Assembly (NCBI RefSeq): GCF_009649075.1
Contig: NZ_CP045737.1
Location: 310,001-374,000 of the forward strand
DNA: 64,000 nt
From: Aeromicrobium yanjiei
GTDB lineage: Bacteria; Actinomycetota; Actinomycetes; Propionibacteriales; Nocardioidaceae
Direction: 5' to 3'
This document shows, one piece after another, positions 16,004 to 25,189 of the stretch. Made by a program: the position numbers and the translations under genes. Every line of letters begins with the position of its first letter. The first letter of the stretch is position 1. Below the pieces are notes generated by a model, which saw nothing but the letters and a program-made list of their open reading frames with translations, was not told where the DNA came from and did no database searches.

Positions 16004-16629
16004 GTGATCCCAGAGCCGATCCGGTCGACCTTGAGGTCGGCGTCGGACCGTGGGAGGGCGAGTGGCCGACGGATGACCACTTCGACCCCGAGCTGCTGCG
16101 CGAGGGCGATCGCCGCAACGTCGTCGATCGCTACCGCTACTGGCGGCTCGAGGCGGTCGTCGCCGATCTCGACCAGCACCGGCACCCGTTCCACGTCGCG
16201 ATCGAGAACTGGCAGCACGACTTCAACATCGGCTCGATCGTGCGCACCGCGAATGCGTTCGCCGTCGCCGAGGTCCACATCGTCGGACGGCGCAGGTGGA
16301 ACCGCCGAGGGGCGATGGTGACCGATCGCTATCAGCACGTGCGGCACCACTCGACGGTCGACGAGCTCGCGACCTGGGCGCACGACGCTGGCCTGGCCGT
16401 GATCGGGATCGACAACGTCGAGGACTCCGTGCCGATCGAGACCGCTGCGCTGCCGCGCGAGTGCGTCCTCGTCTTCGGCCAGGAGGGACCGGGGCTGTCC
16501 GACGAGGCGCGCGCGGCCTGCGAGCGTACGCTCTCGATCGCCCAGTTCGGCTCGACCCGCTCGATCAACGCGGGCGCTGCCGCCGCGATCGCGATGCACT
16601 CCTGGATCCGCCAGCACGCCGAGCTCTGA
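16000..16629 (+). CDS. SpoU/TrmH-family RNA 2'-O-ribose methyltransferase
   Basis: 209 residues of the SPOUT knot class, using SAM to methylate a ribose in tRNA or rRNA. Motif 1 is [12 protein letters not shown], motif 2 [11 protein letters not shown], and motif 3 [15 protein letters not shown], all intact. The N-terminal 50 residues are acidic and charged, ahead of the catalytic fold. Coupled to pyrE by a 4-bp overlap. Target nucleotide not known. A palindromic repeat element lies directly downstream. Confidence 0.92.
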   Translation: MSDPRADPVDLEVGVGPWEGEWPTDDHFDPELLREGDRRNVVDRYRYWRLEAVVADLDQHRHPFHVAIENWQHDFNIGSIVRTANAFAVAEVHIVGRRRWNRRGAMVTDRYQHVRHHSTVDELATWAHDAGLAVIGIDNVEDSVPIETAALPRECVLVFGQEGPGLSDEARAACERTLSIAQFGSTRSINAGAAAAIAMHSWIRQHAEL

Positions 16630-16633
16630 CCCG

Positions 16634-16720
16634 ACCCGCGACTGGCGCAACCCAACCCGCGACTGGCGCAAGGTGGAGGTTTTGGGACGGCGTGTCGTCC
16701 ATTTTTGCGCCACTCGCGGG
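16634..16720. repeat. Palindromic intergenic element, copy 1 (arm duplicated)
   Basis: The 17-bp sequence ACCCGCGACTGGCGCAA occurs twice in a row (16634-16650, 16655-16671) and its near-perfect inverse TTGCGCCACTCGCGGG is at 16705-16720, one mismatch. Between the arms is a second short inverted repeat GGACG/CGTCC. The same 65-bp layout recurs at 47499-47563. Confidence 0.85.
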
Positions 16721-16770
16721 GATGGCGGCGAGAGGTGAGAGGGTGTCTCGGGGTGTGAGAGGGTGCGGGC

Positions 16771-17106
16771 ATGAGTCCTTCACGTCCGCGCGCCGACCAG
16801 CACTCCCTCGACGGCCGGCTGACCAACCTCGGGTTCGCTGCCTTCGTCGGTGCTCTCGGCTTGGGCCTCCTGATCTCCCTGTGGGCACTGGCCGGCACCG
16901 AGTGCTTCAAGGACTGCCGTCCGTCACACCGCACCCTCGCCTCGGTCGTGATCTACGGCGGATTCGTGGTCGCGTGCGTGGTGGCCTTCGGCGGCGCGCG
17001 CCGGGCGGCCGGGCGCGGGACGATGCGCGCGGTCTGGCCGGCGGCCGGCATCGTGCTCGTCTTCGTGGTCACGGTGATCGGCGCCCACCTTGCCGGGAGC
17101 GGGTGA
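16771..17106 (+). CDS. Small three-helix membrane protein, unknown
   Basis: 111 residues with three likely membrane segments (LGFAAFVGALGLGLLISLWAL, ASVVIYGGFVVACVVAFGG, VWPAAGIVLVFVVTVIGAHL) and a short loop with two cysteines (TECFKDCRPS) between helices one and two. I do not recognise the family. It lies between the palindromic element and the CoA-disulfide-reductase-like gene, 39 bases before the latter; a -10 element in that gap suggests separate transcription. Confidence 0.65.
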   Translation: MSPSRPRADQHSLDGRLTNLGFAAFVGALGLGLLISLWALAGTECFKDCRPSHRTLASVVIYGGFVVACVVAFGGARRAAGRGTMRAVWPAAGIVLVFVVTVIGAHLAGSG

Positions 17107-17132
17107 CGGGGCCGGAGTGGGCGCGGGAGCCG

Positions 17133-17138
17133 TAGGCT
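17133..17138 (+). promoter_or_regulatory. -10 element, leaderless start of the disulfide reductase gene
   Basis: TAGGCT, seven bases before ATG 17146. Confidence 0.5.
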
Positions 17139-17145
17139 CGCGGAC

Positions 17146-18513
17146 ATGGGCAATCGTGTGGTCATCATCGGCGGCGACGCGGCAGGGATGACCATCGCGT
17201 CAGCGCTGCGGCGGCGACTGCGTGACGAGGACGAGGTCATCGTCCTCGAGCGGGGCAGGTGGACGTCCTACTCCGCGTGCGGCATCCCGTACTGGGTCTC
17301 CGGCGAGGTGGCGTCCGCGGACGCACTCGTCGCGCGTACGCCCGAGGAGCACCGCAAGGTCGGCATCGACCTGCGCCTGGGGGTCGAGGCGACCGCGATC
17401 GACCCCCAGGCCCGAACCGTCTCGGTGCGCGACGGCGACCCCGTGGCGTACGACCGGCTGGTCCTTGCGACCGGGGCCGAGCCCGTGCGCCCCGACCTGC
17501 CGGGCATCGACGGCCAGGGCATCCACGGGGTGCAGTCGCTCGACGACGGGCAGGTGCTGATCGACGCCCTCGCGGACGGGCCCAGCCGCGTCGTCGTGGT
17601 CGGCAGCGGGTACATCGGGCTGGAGATCGCCGAGGCGTGTGTCGTACGAGGATTCCCCACGACCGTCGTCGAGCGCGGACCCCGCCCGCTGCCGATCGTC
17701 GAGGCGCCTCTCGGCGAGCTGATCGCTGACGGCATGCGGGCGCGCGGCATCCACCTGCAGACCGGTGCGGCCGTCACGGGATTCACGCTCGACGAGTCCG
17801 GGCGGGTCGCGGCGGTGCGGACCGAGCGGGAGACGTTCCCTGCGGACCTGGTCGTGCTGGGGCTCGGCGTCACCGCCCGGTCGGCCCTCGCCGCCGACGC
17901 GGGGCTGCCGCTCGGCCCGAAGGGCGGGATCGTCGTCGACGAGCACCAGCGGGTCGAGGGCTTCCCCGACATCTGGGCCGCGGGCGACTGCGTCGCGACG
18001 CTCGACCGCGTGACGCGCGGGCTCGTGCACCTGCCCCTCGGCACCCACGCCAACAAGCAGGGCATGGTCGCGGCCGACAGCATCGCGGCCGAGCTGCTCG
18101 ACGAGGAGCCGCGCCTGGCGTTCCCCGGTGTCGTGCAGACCGCGATCACGAAGTTCTGCTCGTTGGAGATCTCCCGCACCGGGCTGGGGGAGGAGCAGGC
18201 GCGCGATGCCGGCTTCGATCCGGTCGTCGCCCGGATCGAGACGACCGGTGCCGCGGGCTACATGCCCGATCCCGGCTCCATGACCGTCGTCGTGGTCGCC
18301 GACCGCGCCACGCGGCGCCTCCTCGGTGCCCAGATCGTCGGCTCGGAGGGCTCAGCCCTGCGCGTCGACGTCGCGGCGACCGCGCTCGCCGCGGAGATGA
18401 CGGTCGACGAGGTCGTCATGCTGGACCTCGCGTACGCGCCGCCGTTCTCGTCGATCTGGAGCCCCGTCCAGGTCGCCGCCCGGGCCGCGGTGAAGGCGCT
18501 CGCGGCGTCCTGA
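17146..18513 (+). CDS. FAD/NAD(P)-dependent oxidoreductase, CoA-disulfide reductase type
   Basis: 455 residues. FAD site VVIIGGDAAGMTIASALRR, NAD(P) site VVVVGSGYIGLEIAEACVVRG, and the second FAD motif IWAAGDCVAT. A single catalytic cysteine (Cys 45) sits in SYSACGIPYW, the arrangement of CoA-disulfide reductases and NADH oxidases/peroxidases, rather than the CxxxxC of lipoamide or mercuric reductases. A C-terminal dimerisation domain follows. Actinobacteria use mycothiol more than CoA as bulk thiol, so a persulfide or peroxide role is also possible. Confidence 0.86.
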   Translation: MGNRVVIIGGDAAGMTIASALRRRLRDEDEVIVLERGRWTSYSACGIPYWVSGEVASADALVARTPEEHRKVGIDLRLGVEATAIDPQARTVSVRDGDPVAYDRLVLATGAEPVRPDLPGIDGQGIHGVQSLDDGQVLIDALADGPSRVVVVGSGYIGLEIAEACVVRGFPTTVVERGPRPLPIVEAPLGELIADGMRARGIHLQTGAAVTGFTLDESGRVAAVRTERETFPADLVVLGLGVTARSALAADAGLPLGPKGGIVVDEHQRVEGFPDIWAAGDCVATLDRVTRGLVHLPLGTHANKQGMVAADSIAAELLDEEPRLAFPGVVQTAITKFCSLEISRTGLGEEQARDAGFDPVVARIETTGAAGYMPDPGSMTVVVVADRATRRLLGAQIVGSEGSALRVDVAATALAAEMTVDEVVMLDLAYAPPFSSIWSPVQVAARAAVKALAAS

Positions 18514-18591
18514 GCGCGACGGAGGCACGTACCGCGATCTCGGTGGCTGGAACCAACTGCGGTGCGCCTCTCGCGGGGGGAACAGGGGTGG

Positions 18592-18597
18592 GATACT
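18592..18597 (+). promoter_or_regulatory. Probable -10 element of fbaA
   Basis: GATACT about 39 bases before the ATG, leaving a leader with CAGGAG-type ribosome site (around 18623). No good -35 is seen. Confidence 0.4.
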
Positions 18598-18635
18598 GAC
18601 GGACAATCCCGCTCGACGTCCTTCAGGAGTCCTTC

Positions 18636-19655
18636 ATGCCCGTCGCCACACCCGAGGTCTACGCCGCGATGCTCGACAAGGCCAAGGCCGAGTCGTTCGC
18701 CTACCCGGCCATCAACGTCTCGTCCTCGCAGACCCTGAACGCCGCCCTCGCCGGATTCGCGGAGGCCGAGAGCGACGGCATCATCCAGGTCTCGACCGGC
18801 GGTGCGGAGTACCTCTCCGGGCCCACCGTCAAGGACATGGTCTCCGGCTCGCTGGCCTTTGCCGCGTTCGCACAGGAGGTCGCCAAGAAGTACCCGGTCA
18901 ACGTCGCGCTCCACACCGACCACTGCCCCAAGGACAAGCTCGACGGCTTCGTCCGCCCCCTCGTCGCGGCGTCCGCCGAGCGGGTCAAGTCCGGCGGCCT
19001 GCCCTACTTCCAGTCGCACATGTGGGACGGCTCGGCCGTGCCGCTGGAGGAGAACCTGCAGATCGCGCAGGAGCTGTTGGCGGCCTGTGCGGCGGCCAAC
19101 ATCATCCTCGAGGTCGAGATCGGCATCGTGGGTGGCGAGGAGGACGGCGTCGAGGGCGGCATGGGCGAGCACCTCTACACGACGCCCGAGGACGCGCTGG
19201 CCACGGCCGAGGCGCTCGGTCTCGGTGAGAAGGGCCGCTACCTGACCGCGCTCACGTTCGGCAACGTGCACGGCGTCTACAAGCCCGGCAACGTCACGCT
19301 GCGTCCCGAGATCCTCAAGGCCGCTCAGGAGGCCGTCGCGTCCAAGTACGGCAAGGACTCGCCGTTCGACCTGGTCTTCCACGGCGGATCCGGCTCGCTG
19401 CCCGAGGAGATCTCGGCCGCGGTCGACTTCGGCGTCGTGAAGATGAACGTCGACACCGACACGCAGTACGCGTTCACGCGCCCGGTCGCCGGTCACATGA
19501 TGACCAACTACGACGGCGTCCTCAAGGTCGACGGCGAGGTCGGCAACAAGAAGGCGTACGACCCCCGTGCCTGGGGCAAGGCCGCCGAGGCCGGCATGGC
19601 CACGCGCGTCGCCGAGGCCTGCGCCGCCCTGCGGAGCGCCGGCACCCGGCTCTGA
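18636..19655 (+). CDS. fbaA: Class II fructose-bisphosphate aldolase
   Basis: Zinc-dependent cleavage of fructose 1,6-bisphosphate in glycolysis and its reverse in gluconeogenesis. 339 residues; metal and substrate motifs are intact: ALHTDHC, EVEIGIVGGEEDGVEG, FGNVHGVY, FHGGSGS and VVKMNVDTD. It has its own promoter and ribosome site and a very strong terminator shared with the convergent AbiEi-like gene. The neighbourhood pyrE-trmH-fbaA-DUF3151-purA is a usual actinobacterial order. Confidence 0.98.
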   Translation: MPVATPEVYAAMLDKAKAESFAYPAINVSSSQTLNAALAGFAEAESDGIIQVSTGGAEYLSGPTVKDMVSGSLAFAAFAQEVAKKYPVNVALHTDHCPKDKLDGFVRPLVAASAERVKSGGLPYFQSHMWDGSAVPLEENLQIAQELLAACAAANIILEVEIGIVGGEEDGVEGGMGEHLYTTPEDALATAEALGLGEKGRYLTALTFGNVHGVYKPGNVTLRPEILKAAQEAVASKYGKDSPFDLVFHGGSGSLPEEISAAVDFGVVKMNVDTDTQYAFTRPVAGHMMTNYDGVLKVDGEVGNKKAYDPRAWGKAAEAGMATRVAEACAALRSAGTRL

Positions 19656-19680
19656 CCGCTCGGTTTCCCAGGAGAACCCC

Positions 19681-19730
19681 GAAAGCCGGCACGTCACCCG
19701 TGGAACGACAAGGGTGACGTGCCGGCTTTC
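19681..19730. terminator. Bidirectional terminator between fbaA and the AbiEi-like gene
   Basis: Perfect 19-bp stem, GAAAGCCGGCACGTCACCC against its inverse, with a 12-base loop. It lies between two convergent genes and ends two bases before the stop of the minus-strand gene. Confidence 0.92.
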
Positions 19731-19732
19731 TG

Positions 19733-20701
19733 TCAGACGATGACCGTACGCCCGTAGAGCGCCCGCGAACGCTCGAGACCGGCCTGCACGCGGAGGGCCG
19801 TTGCGCGGGCGCGGCTCGCGTCGAGGTGCGTCCAGATGAGCCGGCTCATGCCCCAGTTCTCCGCACGGGCGTCATCCTCACGACGCTTCTCGGCGAAGAC
19901 CGACTCGAAGCCCTCGGGCCGGAACGTGCCGTCGAACTTGATGCGCCCGTCGAACTCCGCGAGATGCCGGTACAGCTCCCAGACGAAGTCGGTGCGCGCG
20001 ACGAACCGTCCGGCACTGTCGAAGAGCTCGAACTGCAGCTCGGGGGCCGGCAGGCCGTACCGCCAGAAGAGGTAGCGGCTGCGGGACTCGCCGGGGGACT
20101 CTGACCGACCATCGGCCAGGCTGAGCGCCAGTCGCCCCGAGCGGGAGCCGCGCCACGTACGGAACGGGCCGGCCGTCTCGAGGAGCGACTCGGGCGTCAC
20201 GAGACCTCGGTGCAGCGCCGCGTCGACCGTCACGAGCGCGCTCTCGACGGACAGTCCGCAGGCGAGCTCCCACACGCATCGATCGGGGGACGAGACGAGG
20301 ACGCCGTCGATCTCCACGACATCGGACTCGCCGATCGACCCGGTGTGGTGCTGGACGCCCGCCTCGTGCCGGCCGCGCCCGGTGTCGAGCCGGGTGACGT
20401 GCACCTCGGTCAGCGGCGCGTCCCACATCGGCAGGCCGTGGAGAGCCGCCGCGGACTGGTGCGTCAACGCGACCGCGCCCGCGTGGCGCCGGGACACCGC
20501 ACGGCTGCGAACGGCCAGCTGGTCGAGCTCGGTGAGCGAGCCGTAGGCGGCGGTGAGGGCGTAGAGACCGGCGCCGATGCGGGTGAGCAGGCGGAGTCGG
20601 ATGGCTTCGCGGATGTCACGGTCGTCGTACCCGGCATCGAGGATCTCCGGGCGAGTGAGGAACCCACGCTCTTCGGCGCGGACGAGCAGCTGATCGTTCA
20701 T
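19733..20701 (-). CDS. AbiEi-like antitoxin domain fused to a PD-(D/E)XK-like nuclease domain
   Basis: 322 residues. The first ~160 look like the type IV AbiEi antitoxin family: a winged-helix start (FLTRPEILDAGYDDRDI, then a GAGLYAL wing) and an AbiEi_4-like body (HQSAAALHGLPMWD, EVHVTR). The last ~120 resemble DUF559/Vsr-type endonucleases, with Glu 205 (SPGES), Asp 238 (ARTDFVW) and Glu 249-Asp 251-Lys 255 (EFDGRIK) placed as a possible active site. There is no adjacent AbiEii nucleotidyltransferase toxin. Such solitary two-domain proteins are widespread in actinobacteria, with unknown function; the domain calls are by pattern only. It ends at a perfect terminator shared with fbaA. Confidence 0.72.
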   Translation of the reverse strand: MNDQLLVRAEERGFLTRPEILDAGYDDRDIREAIRLRLLTRIGAGLYALTAAYGSLTELDQLAVRSRAVSRRHAGAVALTHQSAAALHGLPMWDAPLTEVHVTRLDTGRGRHEAGVQHHTGSIGESDVVEIDGVLVSSPDRCVWELACGLSVESALVTVDAALHRGLVTPESLLETAGPFRTWRGSRSGRLALSLADGRSESPGESRSRYLFWRYGLPAPELQFELFDSAGRFVARTDFVWELYRHLAEFDGRIKFDGTFRPEGFESVFAEKRREDDARAENWGMSRLIWTHLDASRARATALRVQAGLERSRALYGRTVIV

Positions 20702-20914
20702 CGTGCCAGCGTCGAACGCGGACGGTCAGCGTGGACACGGCGATGCGCGCCCGGTGGACAACGTGGGACGCCCGCCGTCCTGTGGACGGACGCGCCCGCC
20801 GCGACCGGAGCGGCGTACGTCCATCAGGAAACCGGCACGACCCACCGGTTGCCACGTGCGCGTGGTGACGGGTTCCGGGGTTCTCCTGGGAATCCGGGAT
20901 GGGAGGATGGGGTC

Positions 20915-21328
20915 ATGACCAATCTCTTCGGTGAACCGCCCGCCACTTTGCTCCCCGAGGACCCGGGGGCTGCCGAGCTCGCCGCGGGCCACAGCCCGCA
21001 GAACGTCGCCTCGCTGCACCCCGACTCGGCGCTGGCCTGGGTCACCCTGGCCGAGCTGGCCCTGGCGGAGGGTCGCGATCTCGAGGGGTACGCCTTCGTC
21101 CGCACCGGCTACCACCGCTCGCTCGACCTGCTGCGCCGCAACGGCTGGAAGGGCCACGGCCCCCTGCCGTGGGAGCACGAGCCCAACCGCCCGTTCCTGC
21201 GCTCGCTGGCCGCCCTCGCGGACGCGTCCGAGCGGCTCGGTGACGAGGCCGAGGCCCACCGGTGCCGCGAGTTCCTGCACGAGTCGAGCCCGGAGGCGTA
21301 CGCCGAGCTGGTCGCGCCGAAGTCCTAA
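20915..21328 (+). CDS. DUF3151 family protein
   Basis: 137 residues, soluble, largely helical with a TPR-like feel (SALAWVTLAELALAEGRDLEGYAFVRTGYHRSLDLLRR). DUF3151 is an actinobacterial family of unknown role regularly found beside fbaA and purA, as here. The ATG at 20915 is chosen because GAGGAT lies six bases upstream in the same position as the -10 elements of many genes here, and the frame upstream of it has no coding character. Its TAA stop overlaps the TAG stop of the convergent diacylglycerol kinase gene. Confidence 0.85.
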   Translation: MTNLFGEPPATLLPEDPGAAELAAGHSPQNVASLHPDSALAWVTLAELALAEGRDLEGYAFVRTGYHRSLDLLRRNGWKGHGPLPWEHEPNRPFLRSLAALADASERLGDEAEAHRCREFLHESSPEAYAELVAPKS

Positions 21329-22215
21329 GGGACGAAGACCGTCATCGCGGAGGGCAGCAACGTCCAGCGGTAGTGCGTCGACGGCGCCGTGAGCTCGCCG
21401 TCGCTCGTGCACCGCAGGGCGTCCCCGCGGACCTCGACCTCGGTGCCACGCAGATAGATCACGTCGTCGCGGCGGTGGTGCTCGCCGCGACGGACGCTGA
21501 ACGCGTACGCGATGCGCCGCAGCGGCGACTCGGTGTAGGACACGGACACGTCGAGCTCGCCGTCCGACGGGTCCGCCTGCGGCAGGAGGGGCGCTCCGCC
21601 GCCCACGAACCGACCGTTGCCGACCGCGACCTGGATGACCGGGTTCTTGCGGGACAAGGGCTTGCCGTCGACCGAGATCGTCAGGCGCGCCCCGGGTGTC
21701 GTGAGCCCCTTGAGGCCGGTGAGGGCCGCACCGATCGCGTAGCCGACCGGACCGAGGGCCTTCTTCCACGGGCGGGCAGCTGCGGCCGCCTCCGCGCCGA
21801 TGCCGATGTGGGCGGCGTTGACGACGACGTCGCCTTCGTCGTCCAGGATCAGGTCGATCTGCCGGGTGTGGCCCGTGACGACCGCGAGCGCGGCCTTGTC
21901 GGGCTCGTCGGGAAGCCCCAGGGTCGCGGCGAAGTCGTTACCCGTGCCGAGGGGGATGAGACCGACCGTGACGGAGTCCAGGCGCTTGGCGCGGTGCAGC
22001 GCCGTCACGACAGCATGGAGGCTTCCGTCGCCGCCCAGCACCACGAGGACGTCCACGTCCGGGTGCGCTGACAGCGCGGCGGACAGGTCGTCGGGGCTCG
22101 ACGTACGGACGAGGTCGACGTCGAAGTCGTCCCGCAGCGCATCCACTGCGGCCTCGACCGCAGTGTCGTCTGCGGCGCCGGCCTCAGCGTTGGCGATTGC
22201 AAGGAGTGACGTCAT
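21325..22215 (-). CDS. Diacylglycerol/lipid kinase family protein
   Basis: 296 residues. ATP-binding GGDGSLHAVV and the GTGNDFA motif define the DAGK catalytic family (YegS/DgkB-like), which phosphorylates diacylglycerol or sphingoid-like lipids at the membrane surface. The C-terminal beta domain with DGKPLSRKNPVIQVAVGNGRF and DPSDGELDVSV completes it. It may be read from TAGTCT (minus strand, nine bases before the ATG). An EamA carrier ends 12 bp beyond its start codon. Confidence 0.88.
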   Translation of the reverse strand: MTSLLAIANAEAGAADDTAVEAAVDALRDDFDVDLVRTSSPDDLSAALSAHPDVDVLVVLGGDGSLHAVVTALHRAKRLDSVTVGLIPLGTGNDFAATLGLPDEPDKAALAVVTGHTRQIDLILDDEGDVVVNAAHIGIGAEAAAAARPWKKALGPVGYAIGAALTGLKGLTTPGARLTISVDGKPLSRKNPVIQVAVGNGRFVGGGAPLLPQADPSDGELDVSVSYTESPLRRIAYAFSVRRGEHHRRDDVIYLRGTEVEVRGDALRCTSDGELTAPSTHYRWTLLPSAMTVFVP

Positions 22216-22227
22216 GGCGGGGCCAGA

Positions 22228-23199
22228 CTACGGGGTCGTGCCGGCCGGCGGCGCCTCCTGGATCTCCGGCTCGCCGAGCCGAACGGCCACGACTCCGGCG
22301 AGGATCAGCGCTCCGCCCGCCAGCTGCACCGCTCGGGGTGCCTCCGACAGCAGCAGCCACGCGAACAGGACGCCGAACACCGCCTCGGCGAGGCCGACGA
22401 ACGAGCCGAGGCGCGACCCCAGGCGGCGGCTCCCCGCGATGCTGAGCACGTACGCGAGCCCGGCCGTGACGACGCCGAGGACCAGCAGGACGAGCCACCA
22501 CGGAAGCAGGTTCCCGGCGAGCTCGACGTCCTCGCTCGACGCGGCGAGCGGGATGATGCCGATGAGTCCCGCGGCCACCAGGCCGACGCCGCCGAACAAC
22601 ATCCCGCCGGCCGCGAGCGCGAGCCCGGGCAGGCCGTTGTCCTCGTCTGCGGACAGCACCCAGTAGACCGCGGCACAGGCCATCGCTGCGAGTGCCCACG
22701 CGATGCCGAGCCCGTCGACGTCCGCGCCGGACGTCAGGTCGAGCACCAGCACGAGGCCGGCGATCGCGAGGACCGCGCCCATGACCGTCAGCCGGGTGGG
22801 CCGCTGCCCGTGTCGCCACCACATCCAGGCCAGCACCGCGACCGGGCAGGTGAACTCGATCAGGAGGGCCACGCCGACCTGCATGCGCTCGACTGCGTTG
22901 AAGTACGCGAGCTGGCAGCCGGCCACGGCGATCACGCCGTAGGCGACGATCAGACGGACGTTCCCCCGTAGGAGTCCCCAGCGCCCGCGCATCGTGAGCG
23001 CGGCGGGCACGGCGAGGACGAGCGCCGCGACGAGCACGCGCACGGTGACGGCGGCGCCTGCGGTCCAGCCGGCCTGGATGAGCCCCTTCGCGAGCGGGCC
23101 GGACAACGCGAACGACGCGGCGCCGGCCACCGCAAAGGTGACACCGGACGTCGTGCGGGACGCTGCACGAACATCTGTGTCATGAGTCAAAGGGGCCAT
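22228..23199 (-). CDS. EamA/DMT-family transporter
   Basis: 323 residues and ten predicted membrane helices in two EamA repeats, the drug/metabolite carrier fold (RhaT/PecM group). The start at 23199 leaves a short basic cytoplasmic leader before the first helix (TFAVAGAASFALSGPL); the frame extends upstream into the divergent gene and that part is not used. TAGTGT lies eight bases before the ATG on the minus strand. It is divergent from a CGNR-type regulator, which probably controls it. Substrate unknown. Confidence 0.85.
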   Translation of the reverse strand: MAPLTHDTDVRAASRTTSGVTFAVAGAASFALSGPLAKGLIQAGWTAGAAVTVRVLVAALVLAVPAALTMRGRWGLLRGNVRLIVAYGVIAVAGCQLAYFNAVERMQVGVALLIEFTCPVAVLAWMWWRHGQRPTRLTVMGAVLAIAGLVLVLDLTSGADVDGLGIAWALAAMACAAVYWVLSADEDNGLPGLALAAGGMLFGGVGLVAAGLIGIIPLAASSEDVELAGNLLPWWLVLLVLGVVTAGLAYVLSIAGSRRLGSRLGSFVGLAEAVFGVLFAWLLLSEAPRAVQLAGGALILAGVVAVRLGEPEIQEAPPAGTTP

Positions 23200-23205
23200 G
23201 ACATG

Positions 23206-23236
23206 TGACACTAGATGCTGGACCTGTAAGGTGTCA
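23206..23236. promoter_or_regulatory. Candidate operator between EamA and CGNR genes
   Basis: TGACAC at 23206-23211 and its inverse GTGTCA at 23231-23236, 19 bases apart, span both back-to-back promoters (TAGTGT on the minus strand, TAAGGT at 23227-23232 on the plus strand). Confidence 0.4.
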
Positions 23237-23238
23237 AC

Positions 23239-23772
23239 GTGGTCTTCACTCATGACACCGAGATCGTCCTCGTGGCTGCCGTCTGGCTCGTGAACTCCGC
23301 CCAGGAGCCCGACACCCTGACGACCGTGGACGACGTGGCCGACTTCTACGAGGAGAACGCCTACACCGGTCTCCACACCGGCGACGCCGCCGAGCTCGCC
23401 GAGCTGCGCGCCCTGCGGCCGCAGCTGCGCGAGCTGCTGACCGCCGATCGTGACGCGGCCGCCGAGGTGGTCAACCAGATGCTGAGCGACGGTGTCGCGC
23501 GCCCGCAGCTGCGCCGGCACGACGGATTCGACTGGCACCTGCACGCGACGGAGGACGACCAGCCGCTCGCGGTGCGCATCGCGGTGGAGACTGCGATGGC
23601 CATGGTCGACGTGATCCGCGCCGACGAGACATCCCGGCTCGGCGTGTGCGCACAGGGCGACTGCGAGGGCGTCGTGCTCGACCTGTCACGCAACCGATCG
23701 CGGCGATTCTGCAGCACTGCCTGCGGCAACCGCGCCGCCGTCGCGGCGTACCGCGCGCGCCGGTCCGGCTGA
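23239..23772 (+). CDS. CGNR zinc-finger protein, probable transcriptional regulator
   Basis: 177 residues. The N-terminal stress-induced domain (LVNSAQEPDTL, then two long helices) is followed by a C-terminal CGNR zinc finger: CAQGDCEGVVLD, then RFCSTACGNRAAVAAYRAR, giving four cysteines and the signature CGNR. Family members are presumed DNA binding. TAAGGT lies six bases before the GTG start, so the transcript is likely leaderless. Divergent from the EamA exporter, its probable target. Confidence 0.85.
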   Translation: MVFTHDTEIVLVAAVWLVNSAQEPDTLTTVDDVADFYEENAYTGLHTGDAAELAELRALRPQLRELLTADRDAAAEVVNQMLSDGVARPQLRRHDGFDWHLHATEDDQPLAVRIAVETAMAMVDVIRADETSRLGVCAQGDCEGVVLDLSRNRSRRFCSTACGNRAAVAAYRARRSG

Positions 23773-23801
23773 CCGTGCTCCGCCCGGGTCACCGTTCGCG
23801 G

Positions 23802-23807
23802 TAGACT
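23802..23807 (+). promoter_or_regulatory. -10 element of purA
   Basis: TAGACT, about 60 bases before the purA ATG; the leader contains the hairpin at 23819-23838. Confidence 0.5.
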
Positions 23808-23818
23808 GCGCCGGTAAG

Positions 23819-23838
23819 AGCCCCGCAACCACGGGGCT
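23819..23838 (+). promoter_or_regulatory. Hairpin in the purA 5' leader
   Basis: AGCCCCG-CAACCA-CGGGGCT. It would lie about ten bases from the mRNA start. It does not resemble the xpt-type purine riboswitch, which needs a three-way junction. Confidence 0.45.
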
Positions 23839-23852
23839 TGTCGCACGTATGA

Positions 23853-25151
<1,299 letters not shown>

Positions 25152-25175
25152 GCGGGGCGCCCGCCGCCGGAACGA

Positions 25176-25181
25176 TAGGCT
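25176..25181 (+). promoter_or_regulatory. -10 element of purD
   Basis: TAGGCT, eight bases before the GTG at 25190; leaderless transcript likely. Confidence 0.5.
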
Positions 25182-25189
25182 CGTGCTCC

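Noticed and set aside
19733-20701. A complete type IV toxin-antitoxin pair (AbiEi/AbiEii)
   Set aside because: No nucleotidyltransferase toxin gene lies on either side; both neighbours are core genes (fbaA, DUF3151).
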